A DNA stretch of 64,000 nt, from NCBI RefSeq assembly GCF_013391695.1, contig NZ_JACBGH010000001.1, positions 1-64,000 on the forward strand, given 5' to 3'. The stretch comes from Thiomicrorhabdus cannonii. GTDB lineage: Bacteria > Pseudomonadota > Gammaproteobacteria > Thiomicrospirales > Thiomicrospiraceae. Position numbers and translations under genes: made by a program. The notes under the pieces were generated by a model. It saw nothing but the letters and a program-made list of their open reading frames with translations. It was not told where the DNA came from and searched no databases. Below are positions 1 to 10,404 of this stretch, one piece after another. Within the stretch, counting starts at the first letter, position 1. Every line of letters begins with the position of its first letter.

Positions 1-178
1 ATCATGCTAAAGCGTTTAAAGATGCTGATCATCTGATTCAAGAAGTGCATGACTATATTGAGTACTATAATCACAAACGCATCAAGCAGAAACTCAAAGG
101 CCTGAGTCCGATAGAGTATCGAAATCAGGCCTTGGGTACCGCTTAACTAAAATGTCCAAGTTTTTGGGGTCACTTCAC
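1..178 (+). mobile_element. Right end of an IS3-family insertion sequence
   Basis: The window opens inside an insertion element. A transposase C-terminus ends at 146, and from about 152 the DNA reads TGTCCAAGTTTTTGGGGTCA, the kind of terminal repeat carried by IS3/IS150-type elements, ending in a CA near 178. It lies only about 34 bases beyond the purA stop codon. The left end is outside the window, so completeness and target duplication cannot be judged. Confidence 0.75.
3..146 (+). CDS. IS3-family transposase, C-terminal fragment
   Basis: Forty-seven residues are visible before a TAA stop. They contain YIEYYNHKRIKQKLKGLSP followed by IEYR, the standard end of the DDE catalytic (rve) domain of IS3-family OrfB transposases, where the sequence N-x-K/R-R-x-x-x-K-L-x-G-x-S-P-x-E-Y is diagnostic. 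The catalytic D, D and E residues and the OrfA helix-turn-helix would lie upstream of the window. Whether the element is active cannot be told from this end. Confidence 0.85.
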   Translation, partial: HAKAFKDADHLIQEVHDYIEYYNHKRIKQKLKGLSPIEYRNQALGTA

Positions 179-211
179 AAGTCCGGTTTTTTTATGATAT
201 GCCGTCAGCGA

Positions 212-1534
<1,323 letters not shown>

Positions 1535-1602
1535 TTACTTCTTAAACGTTAAAGAATTCTAAACCGATAACCTGTAAACCGCCGCAAACAGAGCGCATCA
1601 GA

Positions 1603-2772
1603 TTATTTCAAAACCCATTGCCCGGCTTCTGCAACTAATCGCACGGCAGAAGCCTCAAGCGTCGCAAAATCATAGCAACTCACAACCTGATAGCCCTGCT
1701 CTCTCAACTCGGCAATCTTCTGCTTCATCGCCAAATCGGCCGCAACCGGCGCATAAACCACGCCTTTGGAGTTTTCGGCAACCGGCTCCAATAAATCCAA
1801 TGCGGTGCGCAAATCCAAACTAAAACCGGTTGCCGGCAGCGACAACCCGAAATCGGCGCCGATACCGTCATAACGTCCGCCTTTGGCAATCAACTGCAGG
1901 CGGCGACCGCAACTGTAACAGCCGAAAATCACACCGGTATGATATTGATAACCGCGGATATCCGCCAGATCCAGATGAATATTCAAACCTTGCGTTGTCG
2001 AAATATGCGCAACCACTTTCTCCAGGTGCTCCAACGCGCCGTCCAGAACCGTCGACAGTCCGCCCAGATTGTTTTTGGCCTGCTGAATCACCGCACTGGC
2101 TTCGCCCGTCAATTGCATCAGAGCGGCAAAAACCGGCTTCAATGGTGCAGAAAGCGCCGACGCTTCCAACCAGGCGTTGTATTCCGGTATCGCCTTGCGT
2201 TTCAGAATATCCAACAACGCCGCTTTATCATCGGCACTCAACGCGGCCAGCGACATCAATTCGTCAACCACGCCGACATGCCCCAAACTCAGCTGTAAAT
2301 TAGGCAAGTTAAGAACTTTAAGACTGTCGAGCATCAATTCGATGACTTCGATGTCGCTTTCCACACCGGCATGACCAAACAGTTCGGCACCGACTTGAAT
2401 CGGGCTGCGCGAACCTTTCGCCTTGTTATTGCGGGTTTTAAGCACCTCACCGACATAGCACAAACGCGAAATCTGATCCGCAGCCTTCAGACGGTTGCTG
2501 ACAATACGCGCCACCTGCGGCGTCATATCGGCACGCACCCCCATCATACGTCCGCTTTCCTGATCGGTAAAACGGCAGGTGTCAATCGCGCGATGGCGTC
2601 CTGTCCCGGTCAGCAAAGAATCGGTAAATTCCGCAATGGGCGGCAGCACCAGGTCATAACCGCTCAAATGAAAGCTGTCGATCAATTTGCGACGGTAAAA
2701 TTCCAGCTTGTGGGCTTGAGGAGGCAAAAGGTCTTCTAGGCCTTCGGGCGTAAACCACGTCGATTGTTGCAT
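1603..2772 (-). CDS. hisZ: ATP phosphoribosyltransferase regulatory subunit HisZ
   Basis: HisZ is a catalytically inactive histidyl-tRNA-synthetase paralogue that pairs with the short form of HisG in the first step of histidine synthesis. The 389-residue protein has the class II synthetase fold cues: PEGLEDLLPPQAHKLE near the start, MMGVRADMTPQVARIVSNRL (motif 2-like) and a GGRYDGIGADFG segment near residue 300. It lacks the C-terminal anticodon-binding domain of true HisRS. Its place between the hfl genes and purA is conserved in gammaproteobacteria. Its presence predicts a short-form HisG elsewhere in the genome. Confidence 0.95.
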   Translation of the reverse strand: MQQSTWFTPEGLEDLLPPQAHKLEFYRRKLIDSFHLSGYDLVLPPIAEFTDSLLTGTGRHRAIDTCRFTDQESGRMMGVRADMTPQVARIVSNRLKAADQISRLCYVGEVLKTRNNKAKGSRSPIQVGAELFGHAGVESDIEVIELMLDSLKVLNLPNLQLSLGHVGVVDELMSLAALSADDKAALLDILKRKAIPEYNAWLEASALSAPLKPVFAALMQLTGEASAVIQQAKNNLGGLSTVLDGALEHLEKVVAHISTTQGLNIHLDLADIRGYQYHTGVIFGCYSCGRRLQLIAKGGRYDGIGADFGLSLPATGFSLDLRTALDLLEPVAENSKGVVYAPVAADLAMKQKIAELREQGYQVVSCYDFATLEASAVRLVAEAGQWVLK

Positions 2773-2878
2773 CTTAAACTTCTTTTTCTTAACTTAAATT
2801 TTGTATGGCTTGTGCAATCAACACACCATTTATCAACTAATTCGCAAACCGATCTATTTTAAATCAATTTGGCGGCGT

Positions 2879-3067
2879 TTAATCAAAAATTAACAATAAA
2901 AGCATGCCAATACTGATACTGGCGAGTCCCATTATCCGCAATTGTCTCTCCGACAACTGCACCGCTTCCAGCATGGTTCTGCGCCACAGTTCCGGAAACA
3001 CAAACGGCAACAAGCCTTCCAGAACAAACACCAACGCCAATGCGATCAATAATGTATTTTCAGCCAT
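2879..3067 (-). CDS. DUF2065 family small membrane protein (YjeT-like)
   Basis: This 62-residue protein has two hydrophobic segments, about residues 5-22 and 45-60, separated by a basic stretch with PELWRRTMLEA. That is the layout of the DUF2065/YjeT family found next to hflC in gammaproteobacteria. The function of the family is not known. It begins just after a strong terminator that follows hflC, so it probably starts the hisZ-purA transcript and does not continue the hfl operon. Confidence 0.85.
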   Translation of the reverse strand: MAENTLLIALALVFVLEGLLPFVFPELWRRTMLEAVQLSERQLRIMGLASISIGMLLLLIFD

Positions 3068-3075
3068 AGTTCCAT

Positions 3076-3102
3076 AAAAAAGGTGGGTTACCCCACCTTT
3101 TT
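3076..3102 (-). terminator. Rho-independent terminator after hflC
   Basis: Read on the minus strand, a GGTGGG stem pairs with CCCACC across a four-base loop and is followed by six T residues. It lies 20 bases beyond the hflC stop and immediately before the DUF2065 start, so it separates the mutL-to-hflC transcript from DUF2065-hisZ-purA. Confidence 0.85.
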
Positions 3103-3122
3103 ATTCCTGCAATGTGCCGCGA

Positions 3123-3980
3123 TTATTTTACCGCGCCATTGAAATACTTGAAGAAATCCGCCTTCGGATCCACCACCATCACATCGGACTTGTCTTTGAA
3201 CGATTTCTGATACGCATTCAGACTGTGGTAGAACGAATAGAACTCGGCATCCTTGTTATAGGCTTGCGCATAGATTTCAGCCGCTTTGGCATCGCCCTTA
3301 CCGCGCAACACTTCCGCTTCAGAGTAGGCTTCAGCCAGAATAACCACGCGCTGACGATCCGCATCGGCACGAATTTTCTCTGCCGCCTCGGAACCTTTGG
3401 AGCGCAAATCCTTGGCCACACGGTTACGTTCCGCTTCCATACGGCGATACACCGAATCACTCACGTCTTTTGGCAGATCGATACGCTTGATGCGAATATC
3501 GGTAATCTCAATCCCGAACTCATTGGCGGCATTCGCCGTGGTGTCTTTGATTTTTTTAGCGATTTCGATACGCTCGCCCGAGATCACTTCTTTGACGGTA
3601 CGGTTACCGAATTCGGCACGCAGACCGTCTTTAACGATCTGACCCAGACGCATACCCGCCAAACGGTTGTCACCGTTCATAGTGGTGTAGAACTTTTCAA
3701 CGTCCTTGATACGCCACTTCACAAACGAATCCACTTCCAGGTTTTTCTTCTCGCTCGTCAAATAACGTTCCGGCGCGGCATCCAATGTCTGCACGCGTGC
3801 ATCGAACTTACGTACGTTGTTGATAAACGGCGTTTTGAAATGCAGCCCCGGTTCGACGTCGGTCTTGACGATTTCACCCAGACGCAACACTACCGCCGTT
3901 TCCCATTGATTGACGGTAAACAGCGCATTGCTGCCGATAAACAAGACCGCGGCTACCAAAATAGATAATACGGATTTCAT
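3123..3980 (-). CDS. hflC: HflC, modulator of the FtsH protease
   Basis: HflC is a stomatin/prohibitin-type membrane protein that assembles with HflK into a large complex around FtsH and tempers its proteolysis of membrane proteins. The 285-residue protein has one N-terminal membrane anchor (residues about 5-22) and then an SPFH domain with NQWETAVVLRLGEIVKTDVEPGLHFK. A charged, coiled-coil-prone stretch (RMEAERNRVAKDLRSKGSEA) follows. I place the start at the ATG at 3980, which overlaps the hflK TGA by one base; an in-frame TTG one codon upstream is the alternative. Translation is probably coupled to hflK. Confidence 0.96.
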   Translation of the reverse strand: MKSVLSILVAAVLFIGSNALFTVNQWETAVVLRLGEIVKTDVEPGLHFKTPFINNVRKFDARVQTLDAAPERYLTSEKKNLEVDSFVKWRIKDVEKFYTTMNGDNRLAGMRLGQIVKDGLRAEFGNRTVKEVISGERIEIAKKIKDTTANAANEFGIEITDIRIKRIDLPKDVSDSVYRRMEAERNRVAKDLRSKGSEAAEKIRADADRQRVVILAEAYSEAEVLRGKGDAKAAEIYAQAYNKDAEFYSFYHSLNAYQKSFKDKSDVMVVDPKADFFKYFNGAVK

Positions 3981-5197
3981 CAACGTAACTCCCTATTCTT
4001 CAGATATTCACGGATATTGCTTCTGCTGGATCCGGCTGTACCGCTCTGACTGTTGTTGACCATCGGCGTCGCTACCGCTGGCGACTCTTCCAGCTTAAAG
4101 GGAACCGTGGCCTGCCCGCTCACCATTTTATCCAACGGCAGGTAAAGCAAGTTATTGCTGCTCTCAGACCCCACAAACACCTTGCTGGTTGAACTCAATA
4201 CGTTCGAAATCGCATCGATATACAAACGGTTACGCGTCACTTCCGGAGCTTTCTTATATTCACTCACAATACTGGTAAAACGCGCCGCTTCACCCGTTGC
4301 CTGTGCAATCACCTGATCATGATAAGCGCTCGCCTCTTCCAATTGACGGGCGGCCGCACCGCGTGCCTTCGGCAGAATATCGTTGGCATAGGCTTCGGCT
4401 TCGTTAATCAGACGCTCGCGGTCTTCACGCGCCTTGACCACATCGGCAAAGGCAGACTGCACTTGCTCAGGCGGCTGAGCATCCTGCAGGTTGACGCTCG
4501 TCAACAGCAAGCCGACACGGTAGTCATCCAGATTGGCCTGCGCTAACTGCTGTACTTTCAGCACGACTTCGTTGCGCCCTTCGGTCAATACGAAGTCCAT
4601 GGTGTTCTGTCCTACGACTTCACGCAGCGCACTTTCTGTTACAGCGCGTAAGGTGTCATCCGGATCAGCCACATTAAACAGATACTGATTGGCACTTTGA
4701 ATTTTGTATTGCACGGCGATTTTCAGATCGACAATGTTTTCGTCTTTGGTCAGCATCAAGGATTCGTTCGGCACATTGCCGGCACGGTTGCGTGAATCCG
4801 AACGATAACCGATTTCCGCAGTACGGATCTGGTCCACGTTGACGATACGCACCGTTTCAATCGGATAAGGCAGATGCCAATGCGGACCGGCTTTAGTTTC
4901 TTCGACAAACGCACCGAAACGCGTAACCACGCCGCGCTCGGCCGGATCGACGATATAGATACCGGAAAGCAACCAGATAACCACAATGACCGCCACGATC
5001 AGGCTTCCGCCAAAACCGCCGACACCACCGCCGCTGAACTTATCGTTGGCACCGCCTAAAATGCCTTGCGCCTTTTTCAGCAACGCATCTAGATCAGAAT
5101 CGTCATTACCACGTTTTGGTGGTCTGTTCTGCCCGCCCTGATTTCCCGGGCCACCCCAAGGATCTTGGCCGGGTTTACCTGGTTCATTCCAAGCCAT
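3980..5197 (-). CDS. hflK: HflK, modulator of the FtsH protease
   Basis: HflK is the partner of HflC in the FtsH-regulating membrane complex. The start is set at 5197 because the ATG there opens MAWNEPGKPGQDPWGGPGNQ and is preceded by GGAGAG at a good distance, whereas a longer reading adds 32 unlike residues. The 405-residue protein has a Gly/Pro/Asn-rich cytoplasmic N-terminus, one membrane segment at about residues 55-75 and an SPFH domain with VDPAERGVVTRFG. A long helical region follows, and the tail is Ser/Asn-rich. It overlaps hflC by one base. Confidence 0.96.
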   Translation of the reverse strand: MAWNEPGKPGQDPWGGPGNQGGQNRPPKRGNDDSDLDALLKKAQGILGGANDKFSGGGVGGFGGSLIVAVIVVIWLLSGIYIVDPAERGVVTRFGAFVEETKAGPHWHLPYPIETVRIVNVDQIRTAEIGYRSDSRNRAGNVPNESLMLTKDENIVDLKIAVQYKIQSANQYLFNVADPDDTLRAVTESALREVVGQNTMDFVLTEGRNEVVLKVQQLAQANLDDYRVGLLLTSVNLQDAQPPEQVQSAFADVVKAREDRERLINEAEAYANDILPKARGAAARQLEEASAYHDQVIAQATGEAARFTSIVSEYKKAPEVTRNRLYIDAISNVLSSTSKVFVGSESSNNLLYLPLDKMVSGQATVPFKLEESPAVATPMVNNSQSGTAGSSRSNIREYLKNRELR

Positions 5198-5342
5198 TAA
5201 ACTCTCTCCATCGTTTGGCTTAGTCTTGACTGACCAAACCGCCTTTATTTTTGAGAACACGAAATGGGGACATTTTAGAGTTAAAGCACACAAATGTCAC
5301 CCATTAAAACTTTTTATTGCGCACAAAAAACGTCGTCAAAAA

Positions 5343-5359
5343 AACTCAACAGGCCGGGT
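5343..5359 (+). repeat. Interspersed 16-mer (ACTCAACAGGCCGGGT), intergenic hflX/hflK
   Basis: Exact copy, lying just downstream of the hflX stop. Read on the minus strand it runs into a TTTTTTT tract, so it may be part of a transcript end here, but no matching inverted partner copy is present. Confidence 0.85.
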
Positions 5360-5368
5360 AGGCGTGCC

Positions 5369-6676
5369 TCAGGCCGCCTCGTCCGACAACACCTTAGCCT
5401 CCAGCAACTCCTGCCACTGCTGCACCTGCTCCCATTCCTGCCGGGTTAGATACATCTTAAACAAGCTATTGCCCTGCTCGTCGTAGCCTTCCTCCAGAAT
5501 CGTGCCCAACTCATAGAGTTCGGCGCGGCGTTTGCCGGCTTTGACATCCAACGTCAGCGAAACGGTGTAGAAAGCCCCCTTGAAGAAAGAGGCCACACTG
5601 TCCATCAGCAGATCGACACCCTGCCCGCTTTTGGCCGAAAGCCAGACGCGGATCGGCGTGCCATGTTCGTCCACATCGACTTTCGGCTCTACCGCCGGCT
5701 CCAACTTATCGATTTTATTGAACACCATCAACTGCGGTACATCCTGTGCGCCGACCTCGGCAATCACATCCAAGACATCGGCGATCTTCTCTTCGCGGTG
5801 CGGATCCGCCGCATCGATCAGATGAATCAGCAAATCCGCTTCACGCGTCTCTTCCAACGTCGAGCGGAACGCCGTCACCAGATCGTGAGGAATGTGACGG
5901 ATAAACCCGACCGTATCGGCAAAAATCACCGTACCGGCGCCCGGCAGACGCACCCGGCGCAACGTCGAATCCAGCGTCGCAAACAGACGGTCTTCCGCAT
6001 AAACGCCGGCGCTGGTCATCAGATTGAAAAGCGTCGATTTACCGGCGTTGGTATAACCCACAATGGTAATGGCCGGCAATTCCGATTTCTGGCGCGCTTT
6101 TCGTCCCAAATCACGCTGCTTGCGCACCTTTTCAATGCGCGATTCAAGCTGCTTGATCCGCCCCTGAATCAGACGTCGGTCGGTTTCCAGCTGGGTTTCC
6201 CCCGGACCGCGCGCACCAATCCCGCCTTGACGGTCAAGGTGAGACCAACCGCGCACCAAACGGGTCGACATGCGTTTGAGCTGCGCCAGCTCCACCTGCA
6301 GCTTACCCTCATGCGAGCGGGCGCGCTGTGCGAAGATATCCAGGATAAGACCCACACGGTCCAGCACCTGACATTCCAAATAGCGCGAAAGGTTACGTTC
6401 TTGCGCGGGCGTCAGTGCATGGTTGAAAATCACCACATCGGCTTCATGCAAGGCGACCGCGTCTTTGATCTCTTCGGCTTTGCCTTTACCTACAAAGTAT
6501 TTGGAGTCTGGATGCTGGCGTTTGGTAGTGATAAGTTGACAGATTTTGGCGCCCGCAGAATCGACGAGTTCATGAAACTCGTCCAACTCTTCACGATCCG
6601 CCTCATTATGAAAATCGACATGAACCAGAACGGCACGCTCCATTTCATGTCGATCAAGACGATCAAATAATTCCAT
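5369..6676 (-). CDS. hflX: Ribosome-associated GTPase HflX
   Basis: HflX is an Obg-like-family GTPase that binds stalled or heat-damaged 70S ribosomes and can split them. The 435-residue protein has an N-terminal HflX domain, a coiled stretch near residues 160-190 with GPGETQLETDRR, and then G1 VGYTNAGKSTLFN, G3 DTVGFIRHIPHDL and G4 NKIDK. The order hfq-hflX-hflK-hflC is the standard gammaproteobacterial operon. It is separated from hfq by 77 bases and from hflK by about 170 bases that hold one copy of the interspersed 16-mer. Confidence 0.97.
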   Translation of the reverse strand: MELFDRLDRHEMERAVLVHVDFHNEADREELDEFHELVDSAGAKICQLITTKRQHPDSKYFVGKGKAEEIKDAVALHEADVVIFNHALTPAQERNLSRYLECQVLDRVGLILDIFAQRARSHEGKLQVELAQLKRMSTRLVRGWSHLDRQGGIGARGPGETQLETDRRLIQGRIKQLESRIEKVRKQRDLGRKARQKSELPAITIVGYTNAGKSTLFNLMTSAGVYAEDRLFATLDSTLRRVRLPGAGTVIFADTVGFIRHIPHDLVTAFRSTLEETREADLLIHLIDAADPHREEKIADVLDVIAEVGAQDVPQLMVFNKIDKLEPAVEPKVDVDEHGTPIRVWLSAKSGQGVDLLMDSVASFFKGAFYTVSLTLDVKAGKRRAELYELGTILEEGYDEQGNSLFKMYLTRQEWEQVQQWQELLEAKVLSDEAA

Positions 6677-6753
6677 TTAACAGTTCAATTCCCGGGTTGA
6701 GAGTGATTTGGGCTTAATGATAAGAATTGACTGCTCAGATACGATTAGACGGA

Positions 6754-7020
6754 TTAGGCATCCGCATCATGACTGTCGTCGGTTCCAAATTCGTAAGCCT
6801 TGGGGTCACGCATCGGCACAATCGTGGAGATGGCGTGCTTGTACACCATTTGGGTCACATTGCTTCTTAACAACACCACAAACTGGTCAAACGAATCAAC
6901 TCGTCCTTGCAACTTGACGCCGTTTACCAGATAGATAGACACGTTGATCTTCTCTTTACGCAACGCGTTTAAATAAGGGTCTTGAATCGGCAATGCTTTC
7001 GCCACCTTTTTTGTCTCCAT
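6754..7020 (-). CDS. hfq: RNA chaperone Hfq
   Basis: Hfq is the hexameric Sm-like chaperone that pairs small RNAs with mRNAs. The 88-residue protein contains [20 protein letters not shown], the Sm1 motif around [18 protein letters not shown] and the Sm2 signature [10 protein letters not shown]. The short acidic tail ending ...DDSHDADA matches the disordered C-terminal tip of the family. An AGGA ribosome-binding site lies about 8 bases before the ATG. It is preceded by a 275-base gap with a promoter candidate, so it can be expressed independently of mutL-miaA. Confidence 0.98.
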   Translation of the reverse strand: METKKVAKALPIQDPYLNALRKEKINVSIYLVNGVKLQGRVDSFDQFVVLLRSNVTQMVYKHAISTIVPMRDPKAYEFGTDDSHDADA

Positions 7021-7233
7021 GATTATTTCCTATTATTTTTAATATTTTTAATGTTATCAAGGGTTTGTTATTTTTGACTGCTCTATAGTCGCCCATTCGC
7101 GCGTTAAGTAAAAAAACGCCTTAACTGCTAGAATTTCACTACCACACCCCATGCCGTACAAGCATATCACAGCACAAGTATTTCTGAATCAATCAATTTT
7201 ATTCGGCAATAAAGCACATTCCCACGCCCCACT

Positions 7234-7261
7234 ATTCTAGTGTCTTTTTGTGCAGTTTCAA
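7234..7261 (-). promoter_or_regulatory. Sigma-70-like promoter candidate for hfq
   Basis: On the minus strand TTGAAA (7261-7256) and TAGAAT (7239-7234) are separated by 16 bases. They lie in the only sizeable gap of the mutL-to-hflC cluster, about 215 bases before the hfq start. The rest of the gap (7021-7233) is AT-rich leader in which I see no other clear element. Confidence 0.5.
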
Positions 7262-7295
7262 TGAGGGACTATTGAAAATTGATTTTCCACGCCCT

Positions 7296-8246
7296 CTAAG
7301 AGGCTTCAATTAAATTTTGCACCACCGCCAAACGCTCCTCGCGTGTGGTGGCAAAAGGGTCGATTACCCGCATGCCCTGCTCCTTACGCAGCCAGGTCAA
7401 TTGTCGCTTGGCCAACTGTCGCGTCGCCACGATTCCTTTGTGCACAAAGGTTTCGTAGTCGGTCTCGCCGCTTAAAAACGACCACGCCTGTCGGTAACCG
7501 ACGCTGCGGATAGAAGTCATCTCAGGATGCAAGTCACCTCGTGCCATCAACTGTTTGACCTCATTCAAAAAACCCGCCTCCAGCATCGCCTCGAAGCGCC
7601 GGGCGATCTGCTCGTGCAATCGCGCCCGGTCCTCCGGGATCAAGGCGACCTTGACGAGCTCAAAGGCGCTCAACCCCGTTTTGGCAGGCTCGCGCAATTC
7701 CGTCAGGGTCTTGCCACTGACCTCATAGACTTCCAAAGCGCGGATCAAACGCTGCGGGTCATTCGGATGAATACGCGCCGCCGAAACCGGATCAACCTCG
7801 CTCAAACGCGCATGCAAACTGGCCGGATCGCTCTGCCACTGCGCCAACAGCCGTTCGCGCACCGCCTCGTCGGCGGACGGCAAGTCGGACATTCCCTGTT
7901 GCAAGGCATTGAAATACATCATCGTGCCGCCCACCATCACCGGCAGACGGCCACGCGCCAAAACAACCTCCACCAAACGATGCACATCCTCCACAAATTC
8001 CGAGGCCGAATAACTCTCCGCAGCATCATGCGTGTTGATCAGATGATGCGGCACGGCGCGCAACTCCTCGTCACTGGGTTTGGCCGTACCGATATCCATA
8101 TCACGGTAGATCAAGGCCGAATCGACACTGATAATCTCGATCGGATAAAGCTTGGCCAAATCCATCGACAACTGGCTTTTACCCGAGGCGGTCGGCCCCA
8201 TAATGGCGAGTACACGCTTATTTTCAATCCAGCTCTGCAACGACAT
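7296..8246 (-). CDS. miaA: tRNA dimethylallyltransferase MiaA
   Basis: MiaA adds a dimethylallyl group to A37 of tRNAs that read codons starting with U. The 316-residue protein opens with a P-loop IMGPTASGKSQLSMDLA, followed by ISVDSALIYRDMDIGTAKP and PHHLINTHDAAESYSASEF, all characteristic of the family. VMVGGTMMYFNAL forms the prenyl-donor loop and the tail has TWLRKEQGMRVIDP. It lies 29 bases after mutL and before hfq, as in other gammaproteobacteria. Confidence 0.97.
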   Translation of the reverse strand: MSLQSWIENKRVLAIMGPTASGKSQLSMDLAKLYPIEIISVDSALIYRDMDIGTAKPSDEELRAVPHHLINTHDAAESYSASEFVEDVHRLVEVVLARGRLPVMVGGTMMYFNALQQGMSDLPSADEAVRERLLAQWQSDPASLHARLSEVDPVSAARIHPNDPQRLIRALEVYEVSGKTLTELREPAKTGLSAFELVKVALIPEDRARLHEQIARRFEAMLEAGFLNEVKQLMARGDLHPEMTSIRSVGYRQAWSFLSGETDYETFVHKGIVATRQLAKRQLTWLRKEQGMRVIDPFATTREERLAVVQNLIEAS

Positions 8247-8275
8247 CCCTTACCTTTTTTTGTTTATTAGCCGCT

Positions 8276-10189
8276 TTACTGACCGCGCATAAACAGTCCG
8301 TCCAACTGCTCCATCGACAACTGCACCCAGGTCGGCCGCCCGTGGTTGCACTGATCGGAGCGCTCGGTCGCCTCCATCTCCCGCAACAGGGCATTCATCT
8401 CTTCAATGGTCAGCTGACGGTTGGCGCGCACCGAACCGTGACACGCCATGGTCGACAACATGGCATTCAAGCGCTCTTCAAATTGCTGCGTCTGTCCGGC
8501 AACCGCCAGATCGGCCAGCATATCGTTGACCAAACGGACAATATTACCCTTCGCCAACAACGCCGGCACCGCGCTTACTTTCAATTGTTCCGGACCGAGC
8601 GGTTCCATCTCGAATCCCAATTTGGCAAACCAGTCGGCATACTCCTGCCACACCAGCAGCTGCGACGCATCCAACGTCAGCACCATCGGCACCAGCAAGG
8701 GCTGACTGATTAACGCACGCTGCTGCCACTGCTTTTTCAAGCGCTCATACACCACACGCTCGTGTGCCGCATGCATATCCACCAACACCAAACCGCGCGC
8801 ATTCTCCGCCAGAATAAACACGCCATGCAGCTGCATTTTGGCAAAACCGAGCTTAAACTCGCTGACATCCGCAGGCGGCATTTCCGCTGCGGACGACAAG
8901 GTATTATAGGAAGCAAGCGGCTCCGCCACACCCGCCGACGACGGCATTTGAAACTGCAAAGCGGCTTGCAGCTTGCCAGACCCGGCCTGTTGAGTTTTAA
9001 AAAACGCCGTCTGCGCGTTTAAACGACTGTTGCCGTCGAAACCTTCTGCAACCGCAGCTTCCATTGGCATGCCTAGCGTTTTACCGCTGCCGTGCTCGGC
9101 ATTCAGCGGCTTGGCCACGGCATCTCTGACCGAGCGCCGCAAAAAATCATACGCCCACGAACCGTTGGCAAAACGCACTTCATACTTGGCCGGATGCACA
9201 TTCACATCCACCAGATCGTGCGGCATTTGCAGAAACAACACATACGCCGGATGGCGGCCATGATAGAGCACATCCGCATACGCCTGCTTGACCGCATAGG
9301 ACAACAGACGGTCACGCACAATCCGGCCGTTCACAAACAGATACTGCATGTCGGTCTGGCTGCGGTTAAAGGTCGGCAACCCCACCCATCCGTTAAGCTG
9401 AATCTGCTGCCCCTCGAACTCAATCGACAGGCTCTGCTCAACAAACGGCTGGCCCATCAATTGGGCAAGGCGTTTACGCGCGCTTGCCTCATCGCTGACA
9501 GGCAACACCTGGCGCACCACCTTATCGTTATGCACCAGCTTGAATCCCACATCCGGGCGGCTCAACATGACACGCTTGACCAGCTGGTCGATATGCATAA
9601 ACTCGGTTTGCGGTGAGCGCAAGAAACGTTTGCGCGCCGGCGTATTGAAAAACAAGTCCTCCACCGACACCTGCGTGCCGACGCGACCGGCCACCGGCGT
9701 AATGTCACCCCAATGTCCTTCGCCCTCACCGCGCAACTGCCAGGCGGCCGGACTGTCGGCGGTTTTACTGGTCAGACTGAAGCGCGAAACCGAACTGATA
9801 CTCGCCAGCGCCTCGCCGCGAAATCCCAGGGTCGCCACCGCCGCCAAATCTTTTAAACTCTGGATTTTACTGGTGGCATGGCGGCTCACCGCCAGCAACA
9901 ACTCCTCTTTGGGAATGCCGCAGCCATTGTCGGTAATCTGAATCAGCTTCTCGCCGCCCTGCTCAATGACGATATCGATTTGTGTCGCACCGGAATCGAG
10001 CGCGTTTTCCAGAAACTCCTTGACCACCGACGCAGGGCGTTCCACCACCTCACCGGCCGCAATCTGGTCGGCAAGATGCGAAGGCAACAAGGCTATCGGA
10101 GCGCGCATATCCGCCGCCGAAAGCGCCGCCCGCTTTTGATTTTCCGCACTCTGTTCCGCGTTATTCACCTTCAACATCCCATACCGCAT
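8276..10189 (-). CDS. mutL: DNA mismatch repair protein MutL, endonuclease type
   Basis: MutL couples MutS mismatch recognition to strand removal. The 637-residue protein has the GHKL ATPase motifs (FLENALDSGATQIDI, DNGCGIPKEE, TLGFRGEALASISSV) in the N-terminal 330 residues, a variable linker, and a C-terminal dimerisation domain. That domain contains DMHAAHERVVYE, close to the metal-binding endonuclease motif DQHAxxExxxxE, plus ACHGSVRA and CNHGRPT. These mark a MutL that nicks DNA itself, unlike the MutH-dependent enterobacterial type. The linker carries one interspersed 16-mer, encoding KTQQAGS. The start is the ATG at 10189; ATGs a few codons in are possible. Confidence 0.96.
   Translation of the reverse strand: MRYGMLKVNNAEQSAENQKRAALSAADMRAPIALLPSHLADQIAAGEVVERPASVVKEFLENALDSGATQIDIVIEQGGEKLIQITDNGCGIPKEELLLAVSRHATSKIQSLKDLAAVATLGFRGEALASISSVSRFSLTSKTADSPAAWQLRGEGEGHWGDITPVAGRVGTQVSVEDLFFNTPARKRFLRSPQTEFMHIDQLVKRVMLSRPDVGFKLVHNDKVVRQVLPVSDEASARKRLAQLMGQPFVEQSLSIEFEGQQIQLNGWVGLPTFNRSQTDMQYLFVNGRIVRDRLLSYAVKQAYADVLYHGRHPAYVLFLQMPHDLVDVNVHPAKYEVRFANGSWAYDFLRRSVRDAVAKPLNAEHGSGKTLGMPMEAAVAEGFDGNSRLNAQTAFFKTQQAGSGKLQAALQFQMPSSAGVAEPLASYNTLSSAAEMPPADVSEFKLGFAKMQLHGVFILAENARGLVLVDMHAAHERVVYERLKKQWQQRALISQPLLVPMVLTLDASQLLVWQEYADWFAKLGFEMEPLGPEQLKVSAVPALLAKGNIVRLVNDMLADLAVAGQTQQFEERLNAMLSTMACHGSVRANRQLTIEEMNALLREMEATERSDQCNHGRPTWVQLSMEQLDGLFMRGQ
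8980..8998 (-). repeat. Interspersed 16-mer inside mutL
   Basis: An exact copy on the coding strand of mutL, read in frame as T-Q-Q-A-G in the variable linker between the ATPase and dimerisation domains. Confidence 0.85.
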
Positions 10190-10330
10190 AAATCGGTCAA
10201 ACCCGAATAGTCGCGCATTATAACACCGCTCCCGCCGGATGGCGCGCCCTTAGCCAACTGCCCCGCCTAAAACCTTAACAAAACCCCACCCTTTCATTAA
10301 AACCCCATAAAGTGTAATTTTTTAATCCGC

Positions 10331-10345
10331 ACCCGGCCTGTTAAA
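10331..10345 (-). repeat. Partial interspersed 16-mer, mutL/mrp intergenic
   Basis: ACCCGGCCTGTT is present but the outer GAGT half is replaced by AAAA. It lies in the 215-base gap between the divergent mutL and mrp genes, about 60 bases before the mrp start. Confidence 0.6.
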
Positions 10346-10404
10346 ATGACCGCACTATTTTGCTGCACCATTTTGTTTTAAGGCTTTTAACAAAGGATTT
10401 CACT

